Below are positions 26,106 through 33,736 of a stretch of DNA of 64,000 bases, one piece after another. The translations under genes and the position numbers were made by a program. The stretch is from Streptomyces katrae (GTDB lineage: Bacteria > Actinomycetota > Actinomycetes > Streptomycetales > Streptomycetaceae): assembly GCF_000717655.1 (NCBI RefSeq), contig NZ_JNZY01000003.1, positions 124,001 to 188,000 on the forward strand. Direction: 5' to 3'. Each line of letters opens with the position of its first letter. Position 1 is the stretch's first letter. The notes below the pieces were generated by a model. That model was not told where the DNA came from and ran no database searches. It saw nothing but the letters and a program-made list of their open reading frames with translations.

Positions 26106-26645
26106 ATGGACGACAGACGCACCGTGAAGGTGTCCAAATACGTCTCGAAACATCTGCGGCATCAGCCGGAACGCATCGGACTGGTGCTCGATCCCCAGGG
26201 CTGGGTGGAGATCGACGACCTTCTCCGCGCGGCCGCCGCCCACGGCTTCCCCGTCAGCCGCGCCGAGCTGGACCACGTCGTCGCGGCCAACGACAAACAG
26301 CGGTTCGCCGTCGACGGCACCCGCATCCGGGCCAATCAGGGCCACACCGTTCACGTGGACCTGGACCTGCCGGAGGCCGAACCGCCCGCGTACCTCTACC
26401 ACGGCACCGTCGCCGCCGCCCTGGACGCGATCCGCTCCGAGGGCCTGCGCCCCATGGCCCGCCACCACGTGCACCTGTCCCCCGACCGGGAGACCGCGAC
26501 CCGTGTCGGCGCGCGGCGCGGCCGGCCGGTCGTGCTCAGCGTGGACGCCGGGTCGATGCGCGCGGCCGGGCACGTCTTCCGGATCAGCGCCAACGGGGTC
26601 TGGCTGGTGGACGCCGTACCGCCGCAGTTCCTGCGCTTCTCGTAG
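26106..26645 (+). CDS. kptA: RNA 2'-phosphotransferase (KptA/Tpt1)
   Basis: A 179-residue enzyme that in eukaryotes moves the splice-junction 2'-phosphate of tRNA to NAD+. The conserved KYVSKHLRHQP (catalytic Arg18-His19), QRFAVDG (Arg66), YLYHGT and HHVHLS motifs of the family are all present, so the active site looks intact. Bacteria lack that splicing pathway, so the native role is unknown; RNA or DNA end repair and ADP-ribosylation have been suggested for bacterial members. It is divergent from the aquaporin and 119 bp ahead of the Hsp90-like gene. Confidence 0.9.
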   Translation: MDDRRTVKVSKYVSKHLRHQPERIGLVLDPQGWVEIDDLLRAAAAHGFPVSRAELDHVVAANDKQRFAVDGTRIRANQGHTVHVDLDLPEAEPPAYLYHGTVAAALDAIRSEGLRPMARHHVHLSPDRETATRVGARRGRPVVLSVDAGSMRAAGHVFRISANGVWLVDAVPPQFLRFS

Positions 26646-26716
26646 CGCAGGAATTCAGGACGAGATTGTCAGATCATCCCCCTACTCTGTTCCTCATTCC
26701 GATCTGTGAGGGGGGT

Positions 26717-26756
26717 ACCTCGCGATCGCCGAACCATCCATGCGAGCACGCGAGGT
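26717..26756 (+). promoter_or_regulatory. hairpin over the ribosome binding site of the Hsp90-like gene
   Basis: ACCTCGCG (26717-26724) and CGCGAGGT (26749-26756) are perfect complements. The second arm contains GAGG, the likely ribosome binding site for the GTG at 26765, so folding could limit translation. Confidence 0.45.
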
Positions 26757-26764
26757 GACGCCCC

Positions 26765-28639
26765 GTGACGTCCACATCTCCTTCCCCTTCCCACTCCGCA
26801 GACCACTCCGACGCGTCGGCCAACAGCTTCCAAGTCGATCTGCGCGGTCTGGTCGACCTGCTCTCCCACCACCTCTACTCCAGCCCGCGCGTCTACGTCC
26901 GCGAGCTCCTGCAGAACGCGGTGGACGCCGTCACCGCCCGCCACGCACTCGACCCGGAGGCGGAGATCCGCATCCGCCTGTCGGCGTCCGCGGGCCGGGT
27001 GACCATCGAGGACAGCGGCATCGGCCTGACCGCCGCCGAGGCCCACTCCCTCCTCGCCACGATCGGCCGCAGCTCCAAGCGGGGCGGCGACCACGGCCTC
27101 GAAACCACCCGCCGGGAGTTCCTCGGCCAGTTCGGCATCGGCCTGCTCGCCTGCTTCGTCGTGGCCCGCCAGATCCGCGTGATCACGCGTTCCGCCCGCG
27201 ATCCCCAGGCCGCGCCCGTCGAATGGCTGGCCACGGACGACGGCTCGTACACCGTCCGCGAACTGCCCGACGACGCACGCAGGGAGCCCGGCACCACCGT
27301 CATCCTCCAGGCCCGCCCGGGCGCCGAGGAGTGGACCGTCCCGTCCAAGGTCGAGCAGCTGGCCCGCGACTACGGCTCGCTGCTCCCGTACGACATCACC
27401 TTCGACGACGGCGAAGGCGGCGAACCGCGGGCCGTCACCGACCGGCCCGCAGTGTGGGACCGTCCCTTCCCCACCCCCGCCGCCCGGCGCGTCGCGCTCG
27501 CCGGCCACTGTGCGCAGCTCTTCGGCTTCACTCCGCTCGACAGCATCGACCTCGACCTGCCCGTCGCCGGGGTGCGCGGAGTGGCGTACGTCCTCCCCGA
27601 GCCGACCAGCCCCGCCCACCGGGCCGGACACCGAGTCCACCTCAAGGGCATGCTGCTCACCGACCACGCCGAGAACCTGCTGCCGGACTGGGCGTTCTTC
27701 GTCCGCGCGGTCATCGACACCGACACGCTGCGGCCCACCGCCTCCCGCGAGAACCTGTACGACGACGAGACCCTGTCCGCCGTACGGGAGGCCCTCGGCG
27801 CCCGCGTCCGGGCCTGGCTCGCGGAACTCGCCGCGACTGAACCGGAGCGCCTGGCCGCCTTCCTGAGCGTCCACCACCTCGGCGTGAAGTCCCTGGCCCG
27901 GCACGACGCCGAGCTGCTCGGCCTGATGCTGCCCTGGCTGCCGTTCGAGACCAGCGACGGCTCGATGAGCCTGGAGGAGTTCACGGCCGCCCACACCGAG
28001 ATCCACTTCACGCGCACCGTCGAGGAGTTCCGCCAGATCGCCCCGATCGCGGCGGCCCACGGCCTCGGCGTCATCAACGCCGGATACACCTACGACGCCG
28101 ACCTGCTCGCCCTGCTGCCGTCCGTACGGCCGGATCTCAAGGTCAGGGAGCTGGACGCCGGAGCCGTCACCGAGCGGCTCGACCCGGTCCCGACCTCCGC
28201 CGAACTGGCCCTCGCACCCTTCCTGTCCACGGCGCGCACCCGGCTGGAACCGCAGGGCTGTGACGTGGTGCTGCGCGCCTTCCAGCCCGTGTCCGTCCCG
28301 GCGCTCTACCTCGACGACCGCCAGGCCCGCCAGGAACGCGACCGTACGGCCGCCCTGAGCAGCGCCGACTCGCTGTGGAGCGGGATCCTCGGGGCCCTGC
28401 GCGGCTCCGCGCCGCGCGCCCGTCTGGTGCTCAACCACAACAACCCGCTGATCTGGCGGATCTCGGCGCTGCCCGACGAGGCGCTGACGGGCACGGCCGT
28501 CGAATCGCTGTACGGGCAGGCGCTGCTGATGTCCCAGCGCCCGCTGCGCCCCGCCGACTCCACCCTGCTCAACCGGGCCTTCCTCGGGCTTCTGGAATGG
28601 GCGACCCACTCCACCGACTCCCCGGAGGGACAGAAGTGA
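26765..28639 (+). CDS. Hsp90-like (HtpG-related) ATPase
   Basis: A 624-residue protein. The N-terminal GHKL ATPase domain has YVRELLQNAVDA (Glu47, Asn51), EDSGIGL (Asp83) and GQFGIGLLACF (about 121-131), so nucleotide binding and the catalytic Glu look intact. A middle domain with the Arg-containing PTASRENLYDD loop follows, as in HtpG, then a divergent C-terminal dimer-like part. It is close to HtpG in length but clearly a separate branch. Its stop overlaps the GTG of the TPR gene, so they form one transcription-translation unit. Confidence 0.87.
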   Translation: MTSTSPSPSHSADHSDASANSFQVDLRGLVDLLSHHLYSSPRVYVRELLQNAVDAVTARHALDPEAEIRIRLSASAGRVTIEDSGIGLTAAEAHSLLATIGRSSKRGGDHGLETTRREFLGQFGIGLLACFVVARQIRVITRSARDPQAAPVEWLATDDGSYTVRELPDDARREPGTTVILQARPGAEEWTVPSKVEQLARDYGSLLPYDITFDDGEGGEPRAVTDRPAVWDRPFPTPAARRVALAGHCAQLFGFTPLDSIDLDLPVAGVRGVAYVLPEPTSPAHRAGHRVHLKGMLLTDHAENLLPDWAFFVRAVIDTDTLRPTASRENLYDDETLSAVREALGARVRAWLAELAATEPERLAAFLSVHHLGVKSLARHDAELLGLMLPWLPFETSDGSMSLEEFTAAHTEIHFTRTVEEFRQIAPIAAAHGLGVINAGYTYDADLLALLPSVRPDLKVRELDAGAVTERLDPVPTSAELALAPFLSTARTRLEPQGCDVVLRAFQPVSVPALYLDDRQARQERDRTAALSSADSLWSGILGALRGSAPRARLVLNHNNPLIWRISALPDEALTGTAVESLYGQALLMSQRPLRPADSTLLNRAFLGLLEWATHSTDSPEGQK

Positions 28640-31600
28640 CCATGCTGACGCGCGAGGAGATCGAGCGGGGCCTGGCGGAGAACAGCGAGGCCCCGAACGG
28701 AGCCGCGCGCAACGCGCACGCCGAGGTGCTCGTGGGTGCGGCGGAGGCGAACGGCGACACGGCGCTGTTCCGCAAGGCCCTGGACAACCTGATCAACGCC
28801 TACCTCTGGAGCGCCGAGTCCTCGAAGATGCTGGTGCCGTTCGCCCGGCTGCTCCAGGAGTACGACAAGGACCCCGGCGCCTTCGACCGGTGGGACGCCC
28901 ACTCGCTGTTCTGGCAGTTCAAGTGGGTGGCCACGGCCATCAGCGATTCCCCCGAGATCCCGCTGGAGTCCGCCACAGGGTGGCTGGACGAGATGGAGCG
29001 CCGCTACCGGATCGCCGGCTACAGCGAGCGGCCGGTACGCGAGGCCGAGCTGTGGCTCGCCGACGCGATCGGCGAGGACGACCGGGCCGAACGGGCGTAC
29101 CGCGCCTGGCTGGCGGCCGACCGCGACAGCATGAGCGACTGCCACGCCTGCGAGCTCAACGGGCAGGGCTCGTACGCCGTGCTCCGCGGGGACGACGCCC
29201 AGGCCATGGAGGTCTGGCAGCCTGTGCTGGCGGGCGAGCGGACCTGCGCCGAGGAACCCCACCGGCTGCTCGCCCATTCGCTGCTGCCGCTACTGCGCCT
29301 CGGCCGCTTCGACGAGGCCCGTTCGCACCACCTGCGCGGCTACCGCATGGCCCGCGGCAACGAGAGCCTGCTGCCCTCGGTCGGCAAGCACATCGAGTTC
29401 TGTGCCCTGAGCGGCAACGAGTCGCGCGGCTTGGAGATCCTCGCCGAGCATGCTGCCCACGTGGGCCCGCTCGTCAATGTCGATGACCAGATGGCCTTCC
29501 ACGGCGGCATCCTGGTCCTGCTGCGCCGGCTGACGGAGCTGGGGCACGGCCAGAGTCCGGCCGTCCCCTACGAGGGCGTCCCGCGTACGGTCTCCGAGCT
29601 GTACGAGGTACTGCGTACGGGCTCGCTCGAGATCGCCCGGCGGTTCGACGCCCGCAACGGCACCACCCGGGTCTCGGACCGCTTCCTCGCCCGGATCGGA
29701 CGGGAGCCGCTGGTCGGCGTTCTGCCGCTGGGGGTGCGCAGCACGGCCCTGCCGAAGACCGCTGCGCCCGCGGCCGCAGCTGCCCCCGCGGCTGCGCCGG
29801 TGCCGCCCGCAGCCGGCTTCGACGAGCTGGTGGAGCGGGCCCGGCAGGCCCGTGCCCAGGGGCGCCCTGCCGCGGACGGACTCTGGGCCGAGGTCGGCGC
29901 ACGGGCCGACGCGCACCTGGAAGGCCAGGTGGACCCGCTGGTCGCCGCGGATGTGGCGGACCACCGGGCCCTGACGGCCGCCCGCGGCGGGGCCGCCAAC
30001 GCGGCGGAGCTGCTGGAGGCGGTCCGTGACGGCTACCGGGCCCTCGGGCAGGCGGAGCGCGCCGCACTGGCGGAGCTGCGGCTGGCGAGCGCGGCCGCGC
30101 AGTCCGGAGCCGAGCCGGAGCGGATCCGGGAACTGCTGAACACGGCCGCGCGGGCCGCCGAGGCGCTGGATGCGGACGAGCCGCTGCGCGGGCGCCGGAT
30201 CGCACTGGCGGAGCTGGCCTCGATCCGCGTGGAGTCGTACCTGCGCTCGGCGGAGGCCGGACCGGAGCACGAACACGTCCACGGCCCCGGGCAGGACCAC
30301 GGGCACGGTGAGCTGGCGGCTGAACTCGGCGCCTTCGTCGCGGCCCATGGGGAGGATCTTCCCGACCTGGCGGCGGAGGCCGAGGAGATGCTGGGCCGCG
30401 TCGCCCTGTCCCAGGGCGATCCCGAGCGGGCCCTGCCACTGCTGGCCGCGTCAGCGGCGCGCGCGGTGTCGGCGGACCGGCCGTGGCAGGCGGTGGATCC
30501 GCTGGTGCTGCAGGCCGGTGTGCTGATGTCGCTGGACCGGCGGGAGGACGCGGAGGCGGCGGCGCGCGCCGCGCTGGATCACTCGGCGGAGGTGACCGAG
30601 GCCGAGACGCACGGAGTCGTACGGCTCACCCTCGCGGACATCCTGCTGCGCCGGGCCGACGCTGCGGCGGAGGCGGCAGAGCACGCCCTCACTGCGGCGC
30701 ACTGGTTCGACCAGGCCGGTCTGACTGCCGACGGAGGGGCTCAGGCCCGGCTCGTGCTGGCCCGGGCGCATGCGCGGGAGGGCCGGAACGCCGACGCGGC
30801 GGAGGTGCTGCAGTCGACGCTGCCCGATCTGCTGGAGCACGGCGAGGGACAGGCCGTGTCCGCACGGGAGTTCCTCGGCGATCTGCTGCGGCAGCTGAAC
30901 GACTCACGGGCGGCGGCCGAGCAGTACCTGCTGGCGGCAGAGGTGGCCAAGGGCTGGGAGGACACCCGCCCGCAGGCGGCTCTCGCGCAGGCCGCCGCAG
31001 AACAACTCTCCGCCGCACGCCTGCACCAGGAGGCGGTCGCCGCGTACGAGCGCTCCCTGGAGCTGTACCGGGTGACGGGGGACGCCCCGATCGCCGAGGT
31101 GCGGATCTTGCGCTCCCTGGCCTGGCTGGCACCGCGGGAGAACGTCACCGCGGCGGCATGGGCGCAGGCACGGGACCTGATGCACGAAGCGGCCGGGGTC
31201 GTGGAGGCCGCACTGGCCGAGCACGGCGAGACCCCCGCGGCCCCGCAGCTGCGGGCCGAGCTCGCCCAGACCTGGCAGCAGCTGGCGCAGGTCCTCGACT
31301 GGCGCGTCAACTCACTCGAGGAGGCCGACGAGGAGTACGGCGACGAAGACGGCGACGAGTCCACTCACGCCGTCGTGGGCCGCGCCGCGGAGGTCGAGGC
31401 GCTGAGGCTGGAGGAGATCGGGCTGAGTGAGCGGGCCGCGGCCCTGTACGCGGAGCTGGGTCCGGATCATCTGGGGGACCGGCTCCAGTGCGTCCAGTAC
31501 GCCGCCTGGACCGAGCAGGAGACAGGTCGCGAGGAGGCGGGAGCCGCTCGGCTCTCGGCGCTGATCGACGAACTCCGGGCACGGCCCGAGGAGGTCCCGG

Positions 31601-31650
31601 AGGGTCTGCTGGAGCGCGCCCAGTCCTCCCTCGACAGCCTGAGGTCGTGA
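28636..31650 (+). CDS. large TPR-repeat protein partner of the Hsp90-like ATPase
   Basis: A 1004-residue, mostly alpha-helical acidic protein. The N-terminal 370 residues hold a helical region (FRKALDNLINAYLWSAESSKML, AYRAWLAADRDSMSDCHACELNGQG). A Pro/Ala linker (about 375-395) leads to tetratricopeptide-like helix pairs to the C-terminus (for example YLLAAEVAKGWEDTRPQAALAQAAAEQLS and AVAAYERSLELYRVTG). A His-rich loop (EHEHVHGPGQDHGHG, about 537-555) might bind metal. The GTG at 28636 overlaps the Hsp90-like stop and has GGAGGGA five bases upstream; ATG at 28642 is the alternative. TPR proteins are classic Hsp90 co-chaperones. Confidence 0.8.
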   Translation: MTMLTREEIERGLAENSEAPNGAARNAHAEVLVGAAEANGDTALFRKALDNLINAYLWSAESSKMLVPFARLLQEYDKDPGAFDRWDAHSLFWQFKWVATAISDSPEIPLESATGWLDEMERRYRIAGYSERPVREAELWLADAIGEDDRAERAYRAWLAADRDSMSDCHACELNGQGSYAVLRGDDAQAMEVWQPVLAGERTCAEEPHRLLAHSLLPLLRLGRFDEARSHHLRGYRMARGNESLLPSVGKHIEFCALSGNESRGLEILAEHAAHVGPLVNVDDQMAFHGGILVLLRRLTELGHGQSPAVPYEGVPRTVSELYEVLRTGSLEIARRFDARNGTTRVSDRFLARIGREPLVGVLPLGVRSTALPKTAAPAAAAAPAAAPVPPAAGFDELVERARQARAQGRPAADGLWAEVGARADAHLEGQVDPLVAADVADHRALTAARGGAANAAELLEAVRDGYRALGQAERAALAELRLASAAAQSGAEPERIRELLNTAARAAEALDADEPLRGRRIALAELASIRVESYLRSAEAGPEHEHVHGPGQDHGHGELAAELGAFVAAHGEDLPDLAAEAEEMLGRVALSQGDPERALPLLAASAARAVSADRPWQAVDPLVLQAGVLMSLDRREDAEAAARAALDHSAEVTEAETHGVVRLTLADILLRRADAAAEAAEHALTAAHWFDQAGLTADGGAQARLVLARAHAREGRNADAAEVLQSTLPDLLEHGEGQAVSAREFLGDLLRQLNDSRAAAEQYLLAAEVAKGWEDTRPQAALAQAAAEQLSAARLHQEAVAAYERSLELYRVTGDAPIAEVRILRSLAWLAPRENVTAAAWAQARDLMHEAAGVVEAALAEHGETPAAPQLRAELAQTWQQLAQVLDWRVNSLEEADEEYGDEDGDESTHAVVGRAAEVEALRLEEIGLSERAAALYAELGPDHLGDRLQCVQYAAWTEQETGREEAGAARLSALIDELRARPEEVPEGLLERAQSSLDSLRS

Positions 31651-31651
31651 C

Positions 31652-31691
31652 CGGGATGCCCCCGTCGCCAGACTGCGACGGGGGCATCCCG
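31652..31691. terminator. 17-bp perfect bidirectional terminator
   Basis: CGGGATGCCCCCGTCGC (31652-31668) pairs with GCGACGGGGGCATCCCG (31675-31691) over a 6-nt loop. It separates the convergent TPR and LLM oxidoreductase genes. Confidence 0.9.
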
Positions 31692-31696
31692 AGCCG

Positions 31697-32602
31697 TCAG
31701 CTGTCCAACTGGGCCAAACCCTCGGTGGCGATCTCCTCGAAGACGTTCTGGTCCGCCGCGAACTCGGAGTCCGGGATCGGTGCGTGGATCACGATCTCGG
31801 TGAAGCCGAGCTCCTGGTGTCGGCCGGCGAAGTCGACGAACGCATCGACGGAGTCCAGCATCGTGTTGCGCTCCGGGGTGAACCCGGTGAGCAAGATCTT
31901 CTCCATCGGCTCCGGCGCGCGCCCGATCTCGGCCATGGCCTTGTCGAGCTTGGCCAGCTGGCCGCGGATGGCCTCCAGCGACTGCTCCGGCGTGCCCTCC
32001 TCGAAGAGCTTCGGATCGCCGGTGGTCACCCAGGCCTGGCCATGGGCAGCGGCCAGCTTGAGGCCCCGCGGGCCGTTGGCGGCGACGGCGAAGGGCAGGC
32101 GCGGCTGCTGCACGCAGCCGGGGATGTTGCGGGCCTCGTCGGCGGAGTAGAAGGTGCCGCGCTCGCTCACCGCGGCCTCGGTGAGCAGCCGGTCCAGCAG
32201 CGGCACGAACTCTGCGAAGCGGTCCGCGCGCTCACGCGGGCTCCAGGGGTCCTGACCCAGCGCGGTCGCATCGAAGCCGTTGCCGCCGGCGCCGATACCG
32301 AGGGTGAAACGGCCGCCGGAGATGTCGTCCAGCGCCATGAGCTCCTTGGCCAGCGTCACCGGGTGCCGGAAGTTCGGCGAGGTGACGAGCGTGCCCAGCC
32401 GCATCCGCTCAGTGGCGGCCGCCGCCGCGGTCAGCGTCGGGATCGCGCCAAACCACGGCCGGTCGCGGAAGGACCGCCAGGTCAGGTGGTCGTAGGTGTA
32501 TGCGGTGTGAAACCCGAGCTTCTCGGCTCGCACCCACTGGTCACGACCGCCCTCACGCCACGGGCGTACCGGAAGGATCACAGTGCTCAGACGCAGACTC
32601 AT
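31697..32602 (-). CDS. LLM class (probably F420-dependent) oxidoreductase
   Basis: A 301-residue TIM-barrel flavin/F420 oxidoreductase of the luciferase-like family. Motifs: AEKLGFHTAYTYDHLTW, RMRLGTLVTSPNFRHPVTLAKELMALDDISGGRFTLGIGAGG, and VAANGPRGLKLAAAHGQAWVTTG. The residue pattern is closer to F420-dependent members than to bacterial luciferase, but cofactor and substrate are not certain. The ATG at 32602 is chosen because the LLM fold starts there; the open frame continues through parS sites upstream. Confidence 0.85.
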   Translation of the reverse strand: MSLRLSTVILPVRPWREGGRDQWVRAEKLGFHTAYTYDHLTWRSFRDRPWFGAIPTLTAAAAATERMRLGTLVTSPNFRHPVTLAKELMALDDISGGRFTLGIGAGGNGFDATALGQDPWSPRERADRFAEFVPLLDRLLTEAAVSERGTFYSADEARNIPGCVQQPRLPFAVAANGPRGLKLAAAHGQAWVTTGDPKLFEEGTPEQSLEAIRGQLAKLDKAMAEIGRAPEPMEKILLTGFTPERNTMLDSVDAFVDFAGRHQELGFTEIVIHAPIPDSEFAADQNVFEEIATEGLAQLDS

Positions 32603-32627
32603 GTCTTCGAGACTACGGCCCTGCCCA

Positions 32628-32643
32628 TGTTTCACGTGAAACG
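32628..32643. other. parS-like site, 15 of 16
   Basis: TGTTTCACGTGAAACG, first unit of a 27-bp-period array between the divergent LLM oxidoreductase and HAD genes. Confidence 0.85.
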
Positions 32644-32654
32644 CCGGCCGTCCA

Positions 32655-32670
32655 TGTTTCACGTGAAACA
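32655..32670. other. parS site, perfect
   Basis: TGTTTCACGTGAAACA, exactly 27 bp after the start of the previous site. Confidence 0.93.
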
Positions 32671-32681
32671 TCAGCCGTCCC

Positions 32682-32697
32682 TGTTTCACATGGGAGC
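32682..32697. other. decayed parS half-site
   Basis: TGTTTCACATGGGAGC starts exactly 27 bp after the perfect site. The left half is intact and the right half is lost. Confidence 0.55.
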
Positions 32698-32818
32698 ACC
32701 TGGGGTCCCTCCGGACGGAGTCCGCGGGCAGGGAGCCGGGGGAGAAACATCGCCATCCGGTACACGCCCCGGGCCGGCCCCGGGCCGTCACCGCGGGGCC
32801 ATGGGCGAAGATGGATGC

Positions 32819-33685
32819 GTGACCTCGGCTCCCCAGCGCCCGGACGGGCCAATCCCCACTCCCCGGCTCATCGCCACCGACCTCGACGGCACCCTGCTGC
32901 GCGACGACAAATCCGTCTCGCTCCGCACCGTCGCCGCCCTCGCCGCCGCCGAGGAGGCCGGGATCGAGGTCTTCTTCGTCACCGGCCGCCCGGCCCGCTG
33001 GATGGACGTGGTCAGCGACCATGTCCACGGCCATGGCCTGGCGATCTGCGCGAACGGGGCCGCGGTGGTCGATCTCCACGCGGGCCGGAAGTTCGTACAG
33101 GTCCGGGCATTGCCGCGGGTCACGGCGATGACCGTCGTCGAGACCCTGAGGGCCGCCGCCCCGGGCACGTCCTTCGCGGTCGAGTTGACCACCGGGATCA
33201 ACTACGAGCCGCTGTACCCGCCCTTCTTCCAGGACCCGGGCGCCCATGTGGCCACCGCCGAGAAGCTGCTGCAGGAGGACGCGGACGACACCTCCGCCCC
33301 CGTCCTCAAGCTGCTCGCACACCACTCCGAGCTCGCCCCGGACGAGTTCCTGGCGCTCGCCCGCTCGGCCGCCGGCACCTACGCGTCGATCACCCGCTCC
33401 AGCCCGACCGCCCTGCTGGAGATCAGCGCGCTGGGAGTCTCCAAGGCCAGCACCCTGGAGCTGTGCTGCGCCGAGCGCGGCATCTCCCACACTGAGGTCG
33501 TCGCCTTCGGGGACATGCCGAACGACGTGGAGATGCTCAGCTGGGCAGGTACCTCGTATGCGATGGGCAACGCCCACCCGGCCGTGATCGCGGCCGCCTC
33601 CGGCCGTACGGTCGCCAACAACGAGGACGGCGTTGCCGTCGTCATCGAGCGCATCCTCGCGGAACGCGCCGCGTACCAGCGGTAG
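32819..33685 (+). CDS. Cof-type HAD phosphatase
   Basis: A 288-residue Cof/YbiV-type hydrolase. Motif I is [11 protein letters not shown], motif II is FFVTGRPA, the Lys is in LGVSKAST, and motif IV is FGDMPNDVEML. It is related to the 15728-16540 gene (both end in motifs like NNEDGVAVVIER). The start is the GTG at 32819 by comparison; ATG at 32801 is possible and neither has a strong ribosome binding site. A 13-bp tandem duplication spans its stop codon. Confidence 0.87.
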   Translation: MTSAPQRPDGPIPTPRLIATDLDGTLLRDDKSVSLRTVAALAAAEEAGIEVFFVTGRPARWMDVVSDHVHGHGLAICANGAAVVDLHAGRKFVQVRALPRVTAMTVVETLRAAAPGTSFAVELTTGINYEPLYPPFFQDPGAHVATAEKLLQEDADDTSAPVLKLLAHHSELAPDEFLALARSAAGTYASITRSSPTALLEISALGVSKASTLELCCAERGISHTEVVAFGDMPNDVEMLSWAGTSYAMGNAHPAVIAAASGRTVANNEDGVAVVIERILAERAAYQR

Positions 33686-33700
33686 GCACCAGCGGTAGGC
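33675..33700. repeat. 13-bp tandem duplication over a stop codon
   Basis: ACCAGCGGTAGGC is present twice with no gap. The first copy supplies the stop TAG of the HAD gene (33683-33685) and the second lies just outside it. Confidence 0.85.
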
Positions 33701-33736
33701 ACCGGCGTGGAGCCGACGCGAGCCGGCTCCGGCACC

